Assembly (NCBI RefSeq): GCF_001751365.1
Contig: NZ_LJGT01000040.1
Coordinates: 1,283,696 to 1,347,695, forward strand
DNA length: 64,000 nucleotides
DNA from: Streptomyces abyssalis
GTDB taxonomy: Bacteria > Actinomycetota > Actinomycetes > Streptomycetales > Streptomycetaceae
Reading direction: 5' to 3'
Numbering within the stretch: the stretch's first letter is position 1; every line of letters begins with the position of its first letter. Under the pieces are notes generated by a model. The model searched no databases. It saw only the letters and a list, made by a program, of their open reading frames with translations, and was not told where the DNA came from. The translations under genes were made by a program, and so were the position numbers. Shown here piece after piece: positions 41,330 through 50,989 of the stretch.

Positions 41330-41929
41330 TCACCACTCGATGCCCCGCTGGCCCTTCTGGCCCGTGTCCATGGGGTGCTTCACCTTGGACATCTCGGTGA
41401 CCAGATCGGCGGAGTCGATGAGCTCCCGGGGCGCGTTTCGGCCGGTGATGACCACGTGCTGGGTGCCCGGCCGCTCCCGCAGCGCCGCCACGACCTCGTC
41501 GGTGCCGACCCAGCCCCAGTGCATCGGGTAGGCGAACTCGTCCAGCACGTACAGGCGGTAGGTCTCGGCGGCGAGGTCGCGCTTGACCTGCTCCCAGCCC
41601 TCGCGGGCGGCCTCCTCGCTGCTCATCTCGCCGTCCCGCTGGATCCAGGACCAGCCCTCGCCCATCTTGTGCCAGTCGACGGTGCCGCCCTCTCCGCTCG
41701 CTCCCAGCACCCGCAGCGCACGCTCCTCGCCGACCTTCCACTTGGCCGACTTCACGAACTGGAACACCCCGATCGGCCAGCCCTGGTTCCAGGCGCGCAG
41801 CGCGAGCCCGAAGGCGGCGGTCGACTTTCCCTTGCCGACGCCGGTGTGCACAGCGAGGAGGGGCCGGTTGCGGCGCTGGCGTGTGGTGAGCCCGTCGTCG
41901 GGTACGGCGCTCGGCTGTCCCTTCGGCAT
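41330..41929 (-). CDS. cobO: Corrinoid adenosyltransferase CobO
   Basis: A 199-residue CobO/BtuR enzyme that adds the adenosyl group to cob(I)yrinate a,c-diamide. The nucleotide-binding loop VHTGVGKGKSTAAFGLALR is near residue 27, with FQFVKSAKWKVGEERAL and YVLDEFAYPMHWGWVG following. Its ATG overlaps the chelatase stop (TAATG). The length and all the motifs are normal. Confidence 0.95.
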   Translation of the reverse strand: MPKGQPSAVPDDGLTTRQRRNRPLLAVHTGVGKGKSTAAFGLALRAWNQGWPIGVFQFVKSAKWKVGEERALRVLGASGEGGTVDWHKMGEGWSWIQRDGEMSSEEAAREGWEQVKRDLAAETYRLYVLDEFAYPMHWGWVGTDEVVAALRERPGTQHVVITGRNAPRELIDSADLVTEMSKVKHPMDTGQKGQRGIEW

Positions 41930-44130
41930 TACGCGGCCCTCCGGTTCTGCTTGGTCGGCGGGGCCGCCGTGGCGTCCGGGGAGGGCGGCGCGGGGGCCGT
42001 CGCAGCAGCGTGGCCGCGCGTGCTGCCGGTGGCGTGCCGTACGAGGTCCGTGACCGCCTCCGCACGCAGCTCCTCCAACGTCACGGCGGTGCCGCCCAGT
42101 TCGGCGGCGAGGGAGCCCGCGAGGCCCAGCCGCACCGGCCCGGCCTCGCAGTCGAGCACCACCGACGCCGTACCGTCCGCGGCCAGCAGGCGGGCCGCCC
42201 GCCGTGCGCGCTCAACCGGCTCGGCGCCGCCGGTCGCCCGGCCGTCGGTGACGGTGACCACGAGCGGGCGGCGCGCCGGGTCGCGCAGGTGCTCCACGCG
42301 CAGCACCTCCCGTGCCCTGAGCAGCCCCGCCGCGAGCGGTGTACGTCCCCCGGTGGGGAGCGACTCCAGCCGCGCGGCGGCCGCGTCGACGGACGACGTC
42401 GGCGGCAGCGCGACCTCCGCCTCCGCGCGCCGGAAGGTGACCATGCCGACCTTGTCGCGCCGCTGGTAGGCATCCAGAAGCAGCGAGAGCACGGCTCCCT
42501 TGACGGCGCTCATCCGCTGCCGTGCCGCCATCGAACCGGAGGCGTCCACGACGAACAGGACGAGATTGCCCTCGCGTCCCTCCCGTACGACCTCGCGCAG
42601 ATCGTCACGCCGGAGCAACAGCCCGCGGCCCTCACGTCCGCGGGCGCGCTGATGAGGTGCCGCGGCCTGCACGGTGGCCGCGACATGCAGCCGGCCCAGG
42701 GTGCCGCGCGGCTTGCGCGCGCCGGTCGTCCGGCCGTGCGCGGTACGGGCGCGGGAGCGGTTGCCCGAGGCGCCCTCGCCGAGGCCCGGCACGGTGAGGG
42801 CGCGGGCACGGAAGGGCTCGGAGGCGGGCGCCGCGGGCTTCTCGGGCGCGGCGCCCGCGGACGTGTCCTCGTCCTGCTCGCCGTTCTCGTCGTTCCCGGC
42901 CGAGGTGGGGGGAGGCACCGGAGCCCGCTGGTCCTGCCGCTCGTCCTGCGTCTGCGACTGCTGCGCGGGCAGGGACGTCTCGCGCTGGGAGTCCCCTTCG
43001 GGCGGATCTTCGGGAGGGCCGTCCTGCGGGGGCTGTCCACCGCCGTCGCCGGGGCCGTCGGGGTCCGGGTCGTCGTCGCCGTCCCCGCCGTCTCCCTCGT
43101 CCTCGCCCTCCTCGGGGCCGGCGTGCTGCTGAAGCGTCTCGTCGAGCTTGTCCTCGTCCAGCCCGGGTGCGTCGAACGGGTTGCGCCTGCGCCGGTGCGG
43201 CAGGGCCAGCAGCGCCGCCTGACGTACGTCCTCGGCCGTCACCTCCGTACGCCCCGACCAGGCGGCCAGCGCCGTCGCGGTGCGGGCCATCACCAGGTCG
43301 GCGCGCATGCCGTCCACCTCGAACGCCGCGCACGTCGCCGCGATCTGCCGCAGCGCCGCGTCACCAAGGTGTACCTGCGGCAGCAACTCCCTCGCTCCGG
43401 CGATCCGCCGGCGCAGCGCGTCCTCCTCGGCCGCCCAGCCCGCGGCGAAGCCGGCCGGATCGGCGTCGTAGGCGAGGCGCCGCCGCACCACCTCGACGCG
43501 TTCGTCGGTCTCCCGCGAGGCCGACACCTCCACCGTCAGGCCGAAACGGTCGAGCAACTGCGGCCGCAGCTCCCCCTCTTCGGGGTTCATCGTGCCGACG
43601 AGCAGGAAGCGCGCCGCGTGCCGCACGGAGACACCCTCGCGTTCCACGTACGACGAGCCCATGGCCGCCGCGTCCAGCAGCAGGTCGACGAGGTGGTCGT
43701 GGAGCAGATTGACCTCGTCCACGTAGAGCACCCCGCGGTGCGCGTCGGCCAGCAGACCCGGCTCGAAGGCCTTCACGCCCTCCGACAGGGCCCGTTCGAT
43801 GTCGAGCGCTCCCACGAGACGGTCCTCGGACGCCCCGACCGGCAGCTCCACCATGTGCGCGGCCCTGCTGAAGCCCTCGGCTCCGCTCTCGTGCGGACCG
43901 TCCGGGCAGCCGGGGTCCGGCGCCGCCGGGTCGCACGAGAAGCGGCACCCGGGCACGACCTCCAGCCGGGGCAGCAGCGCGGAGAGCGCCCGTACGGCGG
44001 TGCTCTTCGCCGTGCCCTTCTCACCGCGGATGAGGACGCCGCCGATGGCGGGATTCACCGAGTTCAGCAGCAGCCCGAGCTGCATGTCCCGCATTCCGAC
44101 GAGTGCGGTGAACGGGTACGGGATGCTCAT
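41929..44130 (-). CDS. Putative cobaltochelatase/magnesium chelatase-type AAA and VWA subunit (ChlI-ChlD fusion)
   Basis: A 733-residue protein joining a BchI/ChlI-like AAA module (Walker A in RGEKGTAKSTAVRAL near 40, Walker B in LYVDEVNLLHDHLVD) to a ChlD-like C-terminus with a VWA domain (MIDAS sequence FVVDASGSMAARQRM near 535). The acidic/Gln-rich middle (about 330-430) is disordered. Together with CobN it makes the ATP-dependent cobalt chelatase for the late-insertion pathway, replacing CobS and CobT. The start at 44130 is 88 nt from cobN; this is one of the few non-overlapping junctions in the operon. Confidence 0.93.
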   Translation of the reverse strand: MSIPYPFTALVGMRDMQLGLLLNSVNPAIGGVLIRGEKGTAKSTAVRALSALLPRLEVVPGCRFSCDPAAPDPGCPDGPHESGAEGFSRAAHMVELPVGASEDRLVGALDIERALSEGVKAFEPGLLADAHRGVLYVDEVNLLHDHLVDLLLDAAAMGSSYVEREGVSVRHAARFLLVGTMNPEEGELRPQLLDRFGLTVEVSASRETDERVEVVRRRLAYDADPAGFAAGWAAEEDALRRRIAGARELLPQVHLGDAALRQIAATCAAFEVDGMRADLVMARTATALAAWSGRTEVTAEDVRQAALLALPHRRRRNPFDAPGLDEDKLDETLQQHAGPEEGEDEGDGGDGDDDPDPDGPGDGGGQPPQDGPPEDPPEGDSQRETSLPAQQSQTQDERQDQRAPVPPPTSAGNDENGEQDEDTSAGAAPEKPAAPASEPFRARALTVPGLGEGASGNRSRARTAHGRTTGARKPRGTLGRLHVAATVQAAAPHQRARGREGRGLLLRRDDLREVVREGREGNLVLFVVDASGSMAARQRMSAVKGAVLSLLLDAYQRRDKVGMVTFRRAEAEVALPPTSSVDAAAARLESLPTGGRTPLAAGLLRAREVLRVEHLRDPARRPLVVTVTDGRATGGAEPVERARRAARLLAADGTASVVLDCEAGPVRLGLAGSLAAELGGTAVTLEELRAEAVTDLVRHATGSTRGHAAATAPAPPSPDATAAPPTKQNRRAA

Positions 44131-44218
44131 GCCCTCTTCCCTCCCTGTGGCTGACCTTGCCGGCTTCGGTGCGAACGGCCTTCGGCACGGCCGCAGCCGG
44201 CGCGTGCGCTCCGGACGG

Positions 44219-47200
44219 TCATCCCTCGTCCTCCAAGTCGCCCTCCAGCTCCAGATACGTGGCCCGCAGCTGCTCCAGCGTCCGCGGGTCCGGCTCCGCC
44301 CACAGCCCCCGCTCGGCGGCCTCCAGCATCCGCTCGGCGATGCCGCGCAGCGCCCACGGGTTGGAGCGCTTCATGAACTCCTGGTTCTCCGGGTCGAATA
44401 CGTACTCGGCGGCGAGCTTCTCGTACATCCAGTCGTCGACCACTCCGGCCGTGGCGTCGTAGCCGAACAGATAGTCGACCGTCGCCGCCATCTCGAAGGC
44501 GCCCTTGTAGCCGTGCCTGCGCATGGCCGCCATCCAGCGGGGGTTGACCACACGCGCGCGGAAGACGCGGTGTGTCTCCTCGCCCAGCGTGCGGGTCTTC
44601 ACGCGGTCGGGCACGGCCGAGTCGCCGACGTACGCCTCGGGGGACTCGCCCGTCAGATGCCGCACCGTGGCGACCATGCCTCCGTGGTACTGGAAGTAGT
44701 CGTCGGCGTCGGCGATGTCGTGCTCGCGGGTGTCGACGTTCTTCGCCGCCACCTGGATGCGGCGGAACGCCGCCTCCATGTCGCCGCGCGCCGGACGCCC
44801 GTCCAGGCCGCGCCCGTAGGCGTAACCGCCCCACACCGCGTAGACCTCCGCGAGGTCGGCGTCGGAACGCCAGTTGCGGGCGTCGATCAGCGGCAGCAGA
44901 CCCGCGCCGTACGCTCCCGGCTTGGAGCCGAAGATGCGGGAGGTGGCGCGGCGGCGGTCGCCGTGTGCCTCGGTGTCCTCGTCCGCGTGCGCCCGTACGA
45001 AGTTGCTTCCCGCCGGCTCGTCCAGGTCCGCGACCGCCCGTACGGCGTCGTCGACCATGCCCACCACATGCGGGAACGCGTCGCGGAAGAAGCCGGAGAT
45101 CCGCACCGTCACATCGATGCGCGGCCTCCCCAGCTCCTCGAGGGCGACCACCTCGAATCCGGTGACGCGGCGTGAGGCGTCGTCCCAGAGGGGACGGCAG
45201 CCCAGCAGCGCCAGGATCTCCGCGATGTCGTCGCCCTGCGTGCGCATGCAGGAGGTGCCCCACACCGTCAGCCCGACCGACTTCGGATACTCGCCCGTGT
45301 CGTCGAGGTGCCGCTGGATCAGCGAGTCCGCGAGGGCGCTGCCCACGTCCCAACTCAGCCTGGACGGAATGGCCTTGGGGTCGACGGAGTAGAAGTTCCG
45401 CCCCGTCGGCAGCACGTTGACGAGGCCGCGCGTGGGGGAGCCCGAGGGGCCCGCCGGGATGTAGCCGCCGTCGAGGGCGTGGAGCACGTTGCCGATCTCG
45501 TCCGTGGTGCGCGCGAGCCGCGGCACGACCTCCTTCGCGGCGAACTCCAGCACGTCCGCGGCGTCGTCCAGCTGAACCCCGAGAACGCCGGAGACGACCG
45601 ACGCCGCCTGCCCTTCCGCCCAGTCGCGCGCCTCCATCTCCTCCACCAGCGCGCGCGCCAGCCGCTCCAGCAGATCGACGGCGTCCGAGGCCGTACGGGC
45701 GGGCCCGTCCACCAGTTTCGTCAGCGTCTCCGGCACGTCGGCGCGCGCACCCGGCTCCGCCAGCAAGCCGGACTCGGACAGGCCGAAATGGGCCGCGAGC
45801 GCCGCACGCAGCCCCGGCAGCGCACCCGAGACGCCGCCCCACACCTGCGCCGAACGCAGCACCGCCAGCGCCAGGTTGACGCGGGGTTCGCCCACGGGGC
45901 CACCGCCGAGGACGTGCAGACCGTCGCGGATCTGGACGTCCTTGATCTCGCAGAGCCAGCCGTCGACGTGCATGACGAAGTCGTCGAAGTCGTCCTCGCC
46001 GGGCTGCTCTTCTACATGGAGGTCGTGGTGGAGCTCGGCGGCCCGCACGAGCGTCCAGATCTGGCTCCGTACCGCCGGTGCCTTGGCGGGATCGAGGTCG
46101 CAGACCAGCGCGTACTCGTCGAGCAGCTGCTCCAGCTTCGCCAGATCGCCGTAGGAGTCGGCGCGTGCCATCGGCGGCACCAGGTGGTCGACGACCGTGG
46201 CGTGGCCGCGGCGCTTGGCCTGTGTGCCCTCGCCGGGGTCGTTGACGATGAACGGGTACACCAGCGGCAGTTCACCGAGCACCGGGTCCGGGGCGCACGC
46301 CGCGGAGAGCCCGAGGCCCTTGCCCGGCAGCCACTCCATCGTTCCGTGCTTGCCCATGTGCACGACGGCGTCGGCGCCGAAGCCCCCCTCGGAGACCGGG
46401 GACTCGATCCACCGGTAGGCGGCCAGATAGTGGTGCGAGGGCGGCATGTCCGGGTCGTGGTAGATGGCGATCGGGTTCTCGCCGAAGCCGCGCGGCGGCT
46501 GGATGAGCACGACGACGTTGCCGAACTGGAGTGACGCCAGGACGATTTCGTCCCCGTCGACGTACAGCTCACCCGGCGGCTCGCCCCACGCCTGCGTCAT
46601 CTCCTCGCGCAGGCCAGGGTCGAGGCGCGCGAACCACTCCTGGTAGTCCTTCAGCGGCACGCGCGCGGGTGCGGCGGCAAGCTGCTCCTCCGTCAGCCAC
46701 TCCACGTCGTGGCCGCCCGCGGCGATCAGCCGGTGGATCAACTCGTCGCCCTCGTCGGGGTGTCCGTCTACGGCGTATCCCGCGTCGCGCAGTGCGTCCA
46801 GCAGCTTCACCGCGGAGGCCGGTGTGTCGAGGCCGACGGCGTTGCCGACCCGCGAGTGCTTCGTCGGGTAGGCGGTGAAGACCACCGCGAGCTTCTTCTC
46901 CGCGTTCGGCTTGTGACGAAGTACCGCGTGCCGTACGGCGATTCCCGCGACGCGGCGGGCGCGCTCCGGGTCCGCCGCGTAGACGGGGACGCCGTCGGGC
47001 CCCTCCTCCTTGAAGGAGAACGGAACCGTGATCAGCCGTCCGTCGAACTCCGGGATCGCCACCTGCATCGCCGCGTCCATGGGCGAGAGCGCCGCGTCGG
47101 AGGCCAGCCACGCCTCCCGCGTGCTCGTCAGGCACATCCCCTGCAGCAGCGGTACGTCCAGCTCCGCCAGGGCGCCGATGTCCCACGTCTCGTCGTCGCC

Positions 47201-47884
47201 GCCGGCGGAGGCGTCACCGGCCCGTGTGCCTCCGGAGGCCAGCACCGTGGTCACCAGCGCGTCGGCCTGGCCCAGCAGTTCGTACAGCGCCGGGTCCGCA
47301 CTGCGCAGCGAACCGCAGTAGACCGGGAGCGCGTTGGCGCCCGCCTCCTCGATCGCCGCGCACAGCGTGTCCACGAAAGCGGTGTTGCCCGCCAGTTCGT
47401 GCGCCCGGTAGAAGAGCACACCCACCGTGGGCCGCCCCGGCTGCCGCTCGTACGCGCCGTGCACCCCGAACTCCGGCATGGCGGCGGGCGGTTCGAAGCC
47501 CTCGCCGCTCATCAGCACCGTGTCCGAGAGGAAGCACGCGAGCTGCCGCAGATTCTCCGGGCCGCCCTCCACGAGATACTTCAGCGCCTCGGCGACCACG
47601 CCCGACGGCACGCTTGACTCCGCCATCAGCTCCGCGTCCGGTACGGCCTCACCGCCCAGCAGCACCGTGGGCACCCCGGACGCCTTCAGCGCGGCAAGCC
47701 CGTCCTCCCAGGCGCGCTTGCCGCCGAGCAGCCGTACGACCACGAGGTCCACGCCCTCCAGCAGGCCCGGCAGTTCCGCGTCCGCGTCGACCCGCGTGGG
47801 GTTGGCGATCCGGTACGGGGCGGCGGACGCCCGGGCCGCGAGCAGATCCGTGTCGGAGGTGGACAGCAGCAGAACAGTGCTCAT
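44219..47884 (-). CDS. cobN: Cobaltochelatase large subunit CobN
   Basis: A 1221-residue large chelatase subunit that inserts cobalt into hydrogenobyrinate a,c-diamide. Hallmarks are YAADPERARRVAGIAVRHA near 320, VFTAYPTKHSRVGNAVGLDTP near 350, DAVVHMGKHGTMEWLPGK near 530, LPTGRNFYSVDPKAIPS near 840, and the C-terminal SRIFGSKPGAYGAGLLPLID and AMRRHGYKGAFEMAATVDYLFGYDATAGVV in part. The ATG at 47884 overlaps the cobQ stop (TGATG); a TTG one codon earlier is the longest-frame start. Length is standard for the family. Confidence 0.97.
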   Translation of the reverse strand: MSTVLLLSTSDTDLLAARASAAPYRIANPTRVDADAELPGLLEGVDLVVVRLLGGKRAWEDGLAALKASGVPTVLLGGEAVPDAELMAESSVPSGVVAEALKYLVEGGPENLRQLACFLSDTVLMSGEGFEPPAAMPEFGVHGAYERQPGRPTVGVLFYRAHELAGNTAFVDTLCAAIEEAGANALPVYCGSLRSADPALYELLGQADALVTTVLASGGTRAGDASAGGDDETWDIGALAELDVPLLQGMCLTSTREAWLASDAALSPMDAAMQVAIPEFDGRLITVPFSFKEEGPDGVPVYAADPERARRVAGIAVRHAVLRHKPNAEKKLAVVFTAYPTKHSRVGNAVGLDTPASAVKLLDALRDAGYAVDGHPDEGDELIHRLIAAGGHDVEWLTEEQLAAAPARVPLKDYQEWFARLDPGLREEMTQAWGEPPGELYVDGDEIVLASLQFGNVVVLIQPPRGFGENPIAIYHDPDMPPSHHYLAAYRWIESPVSEGGFGADAVVHMGKHGTMEWLPGKGLGLSAACAPDPVLGELPLVYPFIVNDPGEGTQAKRRGHATVVDHLVPPMARADSYGDLAKLEQLLDEYALVCDLDPAKAPAVRSQIWTLVRAAELHHDLHVEEQPGEDDFDDFVMHVDGWLCEIKDVQIRDGLHVLGGGPVGEPRVNLALAVLRSAQVWGGVSGALPGLRAALAAHFGLSESGLLAEPGARADVPETLTKLVDGPARTASDAVDLLERLARALVEEMEARDWAEGQAASVVSGVLGVQLDDAADVLEFAAKEVVPRLARTTDEIGNVLHALDGGYIPAGPSGSPTRGLVNVLPTGRNFYSVDPKAIPSRLSWDVGSALADSLIQRHLDDTGEYPKSVGLTVWGTSCMRTQGDDIAEILALLGCRPLWDDASRRVTGFEVVALEELGRPRIDVTVRISGFFRDAFPHVVGMVDDAVRAVADLDEPAGSNFVRAHADEDTEAHGDRRRATSRIFGSKPGAYGAGLLPLIDARNWRSDADLAEVYAVWGGYAYGRGLDGRPARGDMEAAFRRIQVAAKNVDTREHDIADADDYFQYHGGMVATVRHLTGESPEAYVGDSAVPDRVKTRTLGEETHRVFRARVVNPRWMAAMRRHGYKGAFEMAATVDYLFGYDATAGVVDDWMYEKLAAEYVFDPENQEFMKRSNPWALRGIAERMLEAAERGLWAEPDPRTLEQLRATYLELEGDLEDEG

Positions 47885-49503
47885 CAAGAGGCTCCCGCGT
47901 GTTGTGCCTCCGGCGCACCCGGCGCGACGAACGGCAGGCCCGTGGGCGGGCCCGACTCGATCAGTCGCAGCAGCGCGTCCGTGTCGGCGTGTTCTTCGAT
48001 GAGATCGCCGAGGCGATCCAGTTGCTCCTCGCGCAGCGCCGCGAAGCTGGTACCCGGCGCGGGCAGAAACCCGTCACGGCCCGCGTCGGCGGCGACCCGG
48101 CGCAGGAAGGCCCGCCGGAATCCGTCGCTCTCCAGCGACCCGTGCCAGTGCGTTCCCCACACGGCGCCGTACCGGCAGCCGTCGAGCGCCGTGCCGTCCA
48201 CGCCGGTGAACACGGCCTCGCCGCCGAGCACTTCGGCGACCCCGTGGTGGATCTCGTAGCCCTCGGCGTGCTCGTCCAGGGCCCGGCCCGACGGACGGGC
48301 GAGGGTCTTGTCGTGCGCGAAGCGCACCCGTACCGGCAGCAGCCCCAGCCCTTCGACGGTCCCGGCCCGCGACTCGACGTCGTCCTCGATGCGCTCTCCC
48401 AGCATCTGGAAGCCGCCGCAGACGCCCAGTACGGGTCGCCCCTCGGCCGCCCGGCGCCGCACCGCGTCCGCGAGTCCGCGCTCGCGCAGCCACGCCAGGG
48501 CCCGCACCGTGCCGCGGGTGCCGGGCAGCACGACCAGGTCGGCGTCGGCGAGCTCCTCGGGCCGGTCCGTGAAGCGGACGACGACGCCGGGCTCGGCGGC
48601 GAGCGCGTCGACGTCGGTGAAGTTGGACATCAGCGGCACCGGCACGACCGCGATGCGCAGCACGTCGGTTCCGTACGGGGCGGCAGCCGCCGACTCGCGG
48701 ACCGTGGCGCGGAGGGACACCCGCAGGCCGTCCTCCTCGTCGATGCCCAGCCCGTGCCGGAAGGGCAGAACTCCCAGCACAGGCCGTCCCGTCAGGCCGT
48801 GCAGCATCTCCAGGCCCGGCTCCAGCAGGGCGACGTCGCCGCGGAACTTGTTCACCACATAGCCCGCCAGCAGCGCCTGGTCCTGCTCGGCCAGCAGTGC
48901 CGTCGTACCGAAGAACGAGGCGAAGACGCCACCGCGGTCGATGTCGCCCACGACGACGACCGGCAGTCTCGCGGCCCTGGCCAGGCCCATGTTGACGATG
49001 TCGCTGCGCCGCAGATTGATCTCCGCGGGACTGCCGGCGCCTTCGCAGATCACCGCGTCGTGCGTGCGCCGGAGTTCGGCGAGACAGTCGGCGACCGTGC
49101 CGAGCAGACGTTCCTGCTTGCCGGAGTGGTAGCCGCTTGCGCTCATCTCGCCGACCGCCCTGCCCAGCAGCACCACTTGGCTGCTGCTGTCGCTGCCGGG
49201 CTTGAGGAGCACCGGGTTCATCAGAGCGGCCGGTTCGGTGCGGGCCGCCGCCGCCTGCATGGCCTGTGCCCTGCCGATCTCGGCGCCGTCCAGCGTCACG
49301 TACGAGTTGAGCGACATGTTCTGCGCCTTGAACGGCGCGACCTTCAGGCCCTTGCGCGCCAGCCAGCGGCAGATCCCCGCGGTCACCACGCTCTTGCCCG
49401 CGTCGGAGGTCGTGCCGGCCACGAGCAGCCCGCCGCCCGTTCCGTCCGCGGACCTGCCCGGGCGGCGGCCGTGGCGCCCGGCGTGCGCTCCCGTGTGCGT
49501 CAC
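47884..49503 (-). CDS. cobQ: Cobyric acid synthase
   Basis: A 539-residue ATP-dependent amidase adding four amides from glutamine. The phosphate loop is LLVAGTTSDAGKSVVTAGICRWLA near residue 27, followed by PFKAQNMSLNSYVT and EGAGSPAEINLR. The glutaminase domain near 290-500 has its Cys in VLGVCGGFQMLGERI and the His in GYEIHHGVAEVL. The start GTG at 49503 overlaps the cobD stop (GTGA). The first 25 residues are basic and not conserved-looking. Confidence 0.96.
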   Translation of the reverse strand: MTHTGAHAGRHGRRPGRSADGTGGGLLVAGTTSDAGKSVVTAGICRWLARKGLKVAPFKAQNMSLNSYVTLDGAEIGRAQAMQAAAARTEPAALMNPVLLKPGSDSSSQVVLLGRAVGEMSASGYHSGKQERLLGTVADCLAELRRTHDAVICEGAGSPAEINLRRSDIVNMGLARAARLPVVVVGDIDRGGVFASFFGTTALLAEQDQALLAGYVVNKFRGDVALLEPGLEMLHGLTGRPVLGVLPFRHGLGIDEEDGLRVSLRATVRESAAAAPYGTDVLRIAVVPVPLMSNFTDVDALAAEPGVVVRFTDRPEELADADLVVLPGTRGTVRALAWLRERGLADAVRRRAAEGRPVLGVCGGFQMLGERIEDDVESRAGTVEGLGLLPVRVRFAHDKTLARPSGRALDEHAEGYEIHHGVAEVLGGEAVFTGVDGTALDGCRYGAVWGTHWHGSLESDGFRRAFLRRVAADAGRDGFLPAPGTSFAALREEQLDRLGDLIEEHADTDALLRLIESGPPTGLPFVAPGAPEAQHAGAS

Positions 49504-50462
49504 CGGGCGCCCCTCTCCGCCCGGCGGCCGGCCCTCAGTGCGCCGGCGGCCGACGTCACCAGCAGCGCCAGCGCGCCGACCCGCCGCGAGAGCCGCACCG
49601 CTGCGGCGATGTCTTCCCTACGGACGGCGCGTCCCCGGGAGTTGAGCACCGGCCGGTGCTCGGTGCGTCCGCCGTAGCTGAGGGTGCCGCCCAGCCGTAC
49701 GCCCAGAGCCCCGGCGAACGCGGCTTCCACAGGGCCCGCGTTGGGGCTGGGGTGGCTGCCCGCGTCGGCGCGCCACGCACGCAGAGCCCCGCGCGGCGAC
49801 GGCCCGGCGAGCGCGGCGAGTACGGCCGTGAGCCGCGCGCCCGGCCAGCCGGCGGCATCGTCCAGGCGCGCCGCCGCCCAGCCGAAGCGCAGATGGCGGG
49901 GCGAGCGGTGGCCGACCATCGCGTCGAGGGTGTTGACGGCGCGGAAGGCGGCCATGCCCGGCGCACCGGCTGCCGCACCCCACACCAGGGCGCCGACGAC
50001 GGCGTCCGAGGTGTTCTCCGCGACCGACTCCACGACGGCGCGCGCGACGCCGTCCGCGTCGAGGGCCTGGGGGTCGCGTCCGCACAGGTTCGGCAACAGC
50101 CGCCGTGCGCCCTCCACATCGTCCGCGTGCAGGGCCCGGGCCACGGCCAGTGCCTCCTGCCGCAGCCCGGTGCCGCCGAGCACCGTCCAGGTCACCGCCG
50201 CGTCGACGAGGGTGGCGCCGCCGGCCCCGGCGAGGGTGCGTGCCGTGCGCGAGAGCGCGGTGACGGCCGTGACGGCACCCGCGACGCACAGCGCGGTGTG
50301 CAGCGCCCCCGCACCGCGGTGGTCCCGCCACAGGACGCGCTCGGCAGCGGCGGCGGCCCGGCCGAAGGCGGCCACCGGGTGTCCGCGGCGCGGGTCGCCC
50401 AGCAGCAGATCGCCCAGATGACCGAGGGCCGCGCCGCAGAGTTGGGTGCGATGAGCCCGCAC
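49500..50462 (-). CDS. cobD: Adenosylcobinamide-phosphate synthase CobD/CbiB
   Basis: A 320-residue integral membrane protein that attaches aminopropanol to adenosylcobyric acid. Motifs are LGDLLLGDPRRGHPVAAFGR near residue 15, RDPQALDADGVARAVVESVAENTSDAVV near 127 and NTLDAMVGHRSPRHLRFGWAAARLDD near 175. Hydrophobic helices are dispersed through the protein. The start is GTG at 50462, first gene of the operon, about 190 nt downstream of the riboswitch. It couples to cobQ by a GTGA overlap. Confidence 0.94.
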   Translation of the reverse strand: MRAHRTQLCGAALGHLGDLLLGDPRRGHPVAAFGRAAAAAERVLWRDHRGAGALHTALCVAGAVTAVTALSRTARTLAGAGGATLVDAAVTWTVLGGTGLRQEALAVARALHADDVEGARRLLPNLCGRDPQALDADGVARAVVESVAENTSDAVVGALVWGAAAGAPGMAAFRAVNTLDAMVGHRSPRHLRFGWAAARLDDAAGWPGARLTAVLAALAGPSPRGALRAWRADAGSHPSPNAGPVEAAFAGALGVRLGGTLSYGGRTEHRPVLNSRGRAVRREDIAAAVRLSRRVGALALLVTSAAGALRAGRRAERGAR

Positions 50463-50639
50463 CGTCAGCGTGCCGTCGTCGTGCCTCGGAGAAGCAGCGG
50501 GCCGGCGCCCGGCCGCCGGTCGCGGTGCCGGGCGATGCCGCGGGCGCGGGCCGTGACGTGTACGGGAGCGAGGGCGGACACAGGTGTGGGAGAGGCTGGC
50601 AAGCCAAGCATGACGGAGTCCTCACTCAGGGTCCGCGCC

Positions 50640-50850
50640 CTGGTTCGACGTGCCGGCGGTGAGAGTCTCCTGGCTCCCGGATCGCTGCGTCCCCCGGCCT
50701 TCCAGCCCGTCGAACATGTGGGCCGTGGCCGTCGGTTGGGGGTGCGCTCCCCGGTGACAGTGGCGGGACCGCGCCGGATTCGCACCGGCTTCCTCCCCAG
50801 CCGCCGTTGGGCATTCGGCAGTCCACCACGTACCGGGAGGGGCGTCAACT
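50640..50850 (-). ncRNA. Cobalamin (adenosylcobalamin) riboswitch controlling the cob operon
   Basis: On the minus strand the conserved core reads GGAAGCCGGTGCGAATCC then CGGTCCCGCCACTGT (about 50793 to 50757), followed by the B12 box AGCCAGGAGACTC (about 50675 to 50663). This is the cobalamin riboswitch pattern. It lies in the leader of cobD, so adenosylcobalamin should shut off the whole operon. The exact ends are approximate; the 3' expression platform to cobD (50462) is about 180 nt. Confidence 0.93.
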
Positions 50851-50912
50851 AACCGCTGACCTGCGACGGGAGAGTGTGAGGAGACACACGGGCAGGGTGC
50901 ACCGGGAGATGA

Positions 50913-50949
50913 CGAAGGGGGTACGGAGCAGCGCTCCGTACCCCCTTCG
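50913..50949. terminator. Long perfect hairpin, likely bidirectional terminator
   Basis: CGAAGGGGGTACGGAGC and its exact reverse complement make a 17-bp stem with a 3-nt loop between the small membrane-protein gene (leftward, ending at 50990) and the riboswitch leader. It should stop readthrough from the phosphate-transporter unit into the cobalamin operon. Confidence 0.8.
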
Positions 50950-50989
50950 CGTCGGCGTCGCCCTCAAGAGTCCGCCGGTACAGCGCTGT

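Noticed and set aside
39964..41400. 478-codon plus-strand open frame over cobB
   Set aside because: Shadow of cobB with no recognisable motif.
42010..44154. 714-codon plus-strand open frame over the chelatase gene
   Set aside because: Antisense to a gene with Walker and MIDAS motifs.
44127..45842. 571-codon minus-strand frame within cobN
   Set aside because: Wrong frame of cobN, Arg/Gly-rich translation.
47224..49677. 817-codon plus-strand open frame over cobQ and cobN ends
   Set aside because: Antisense shadow covering two well-supported genes.
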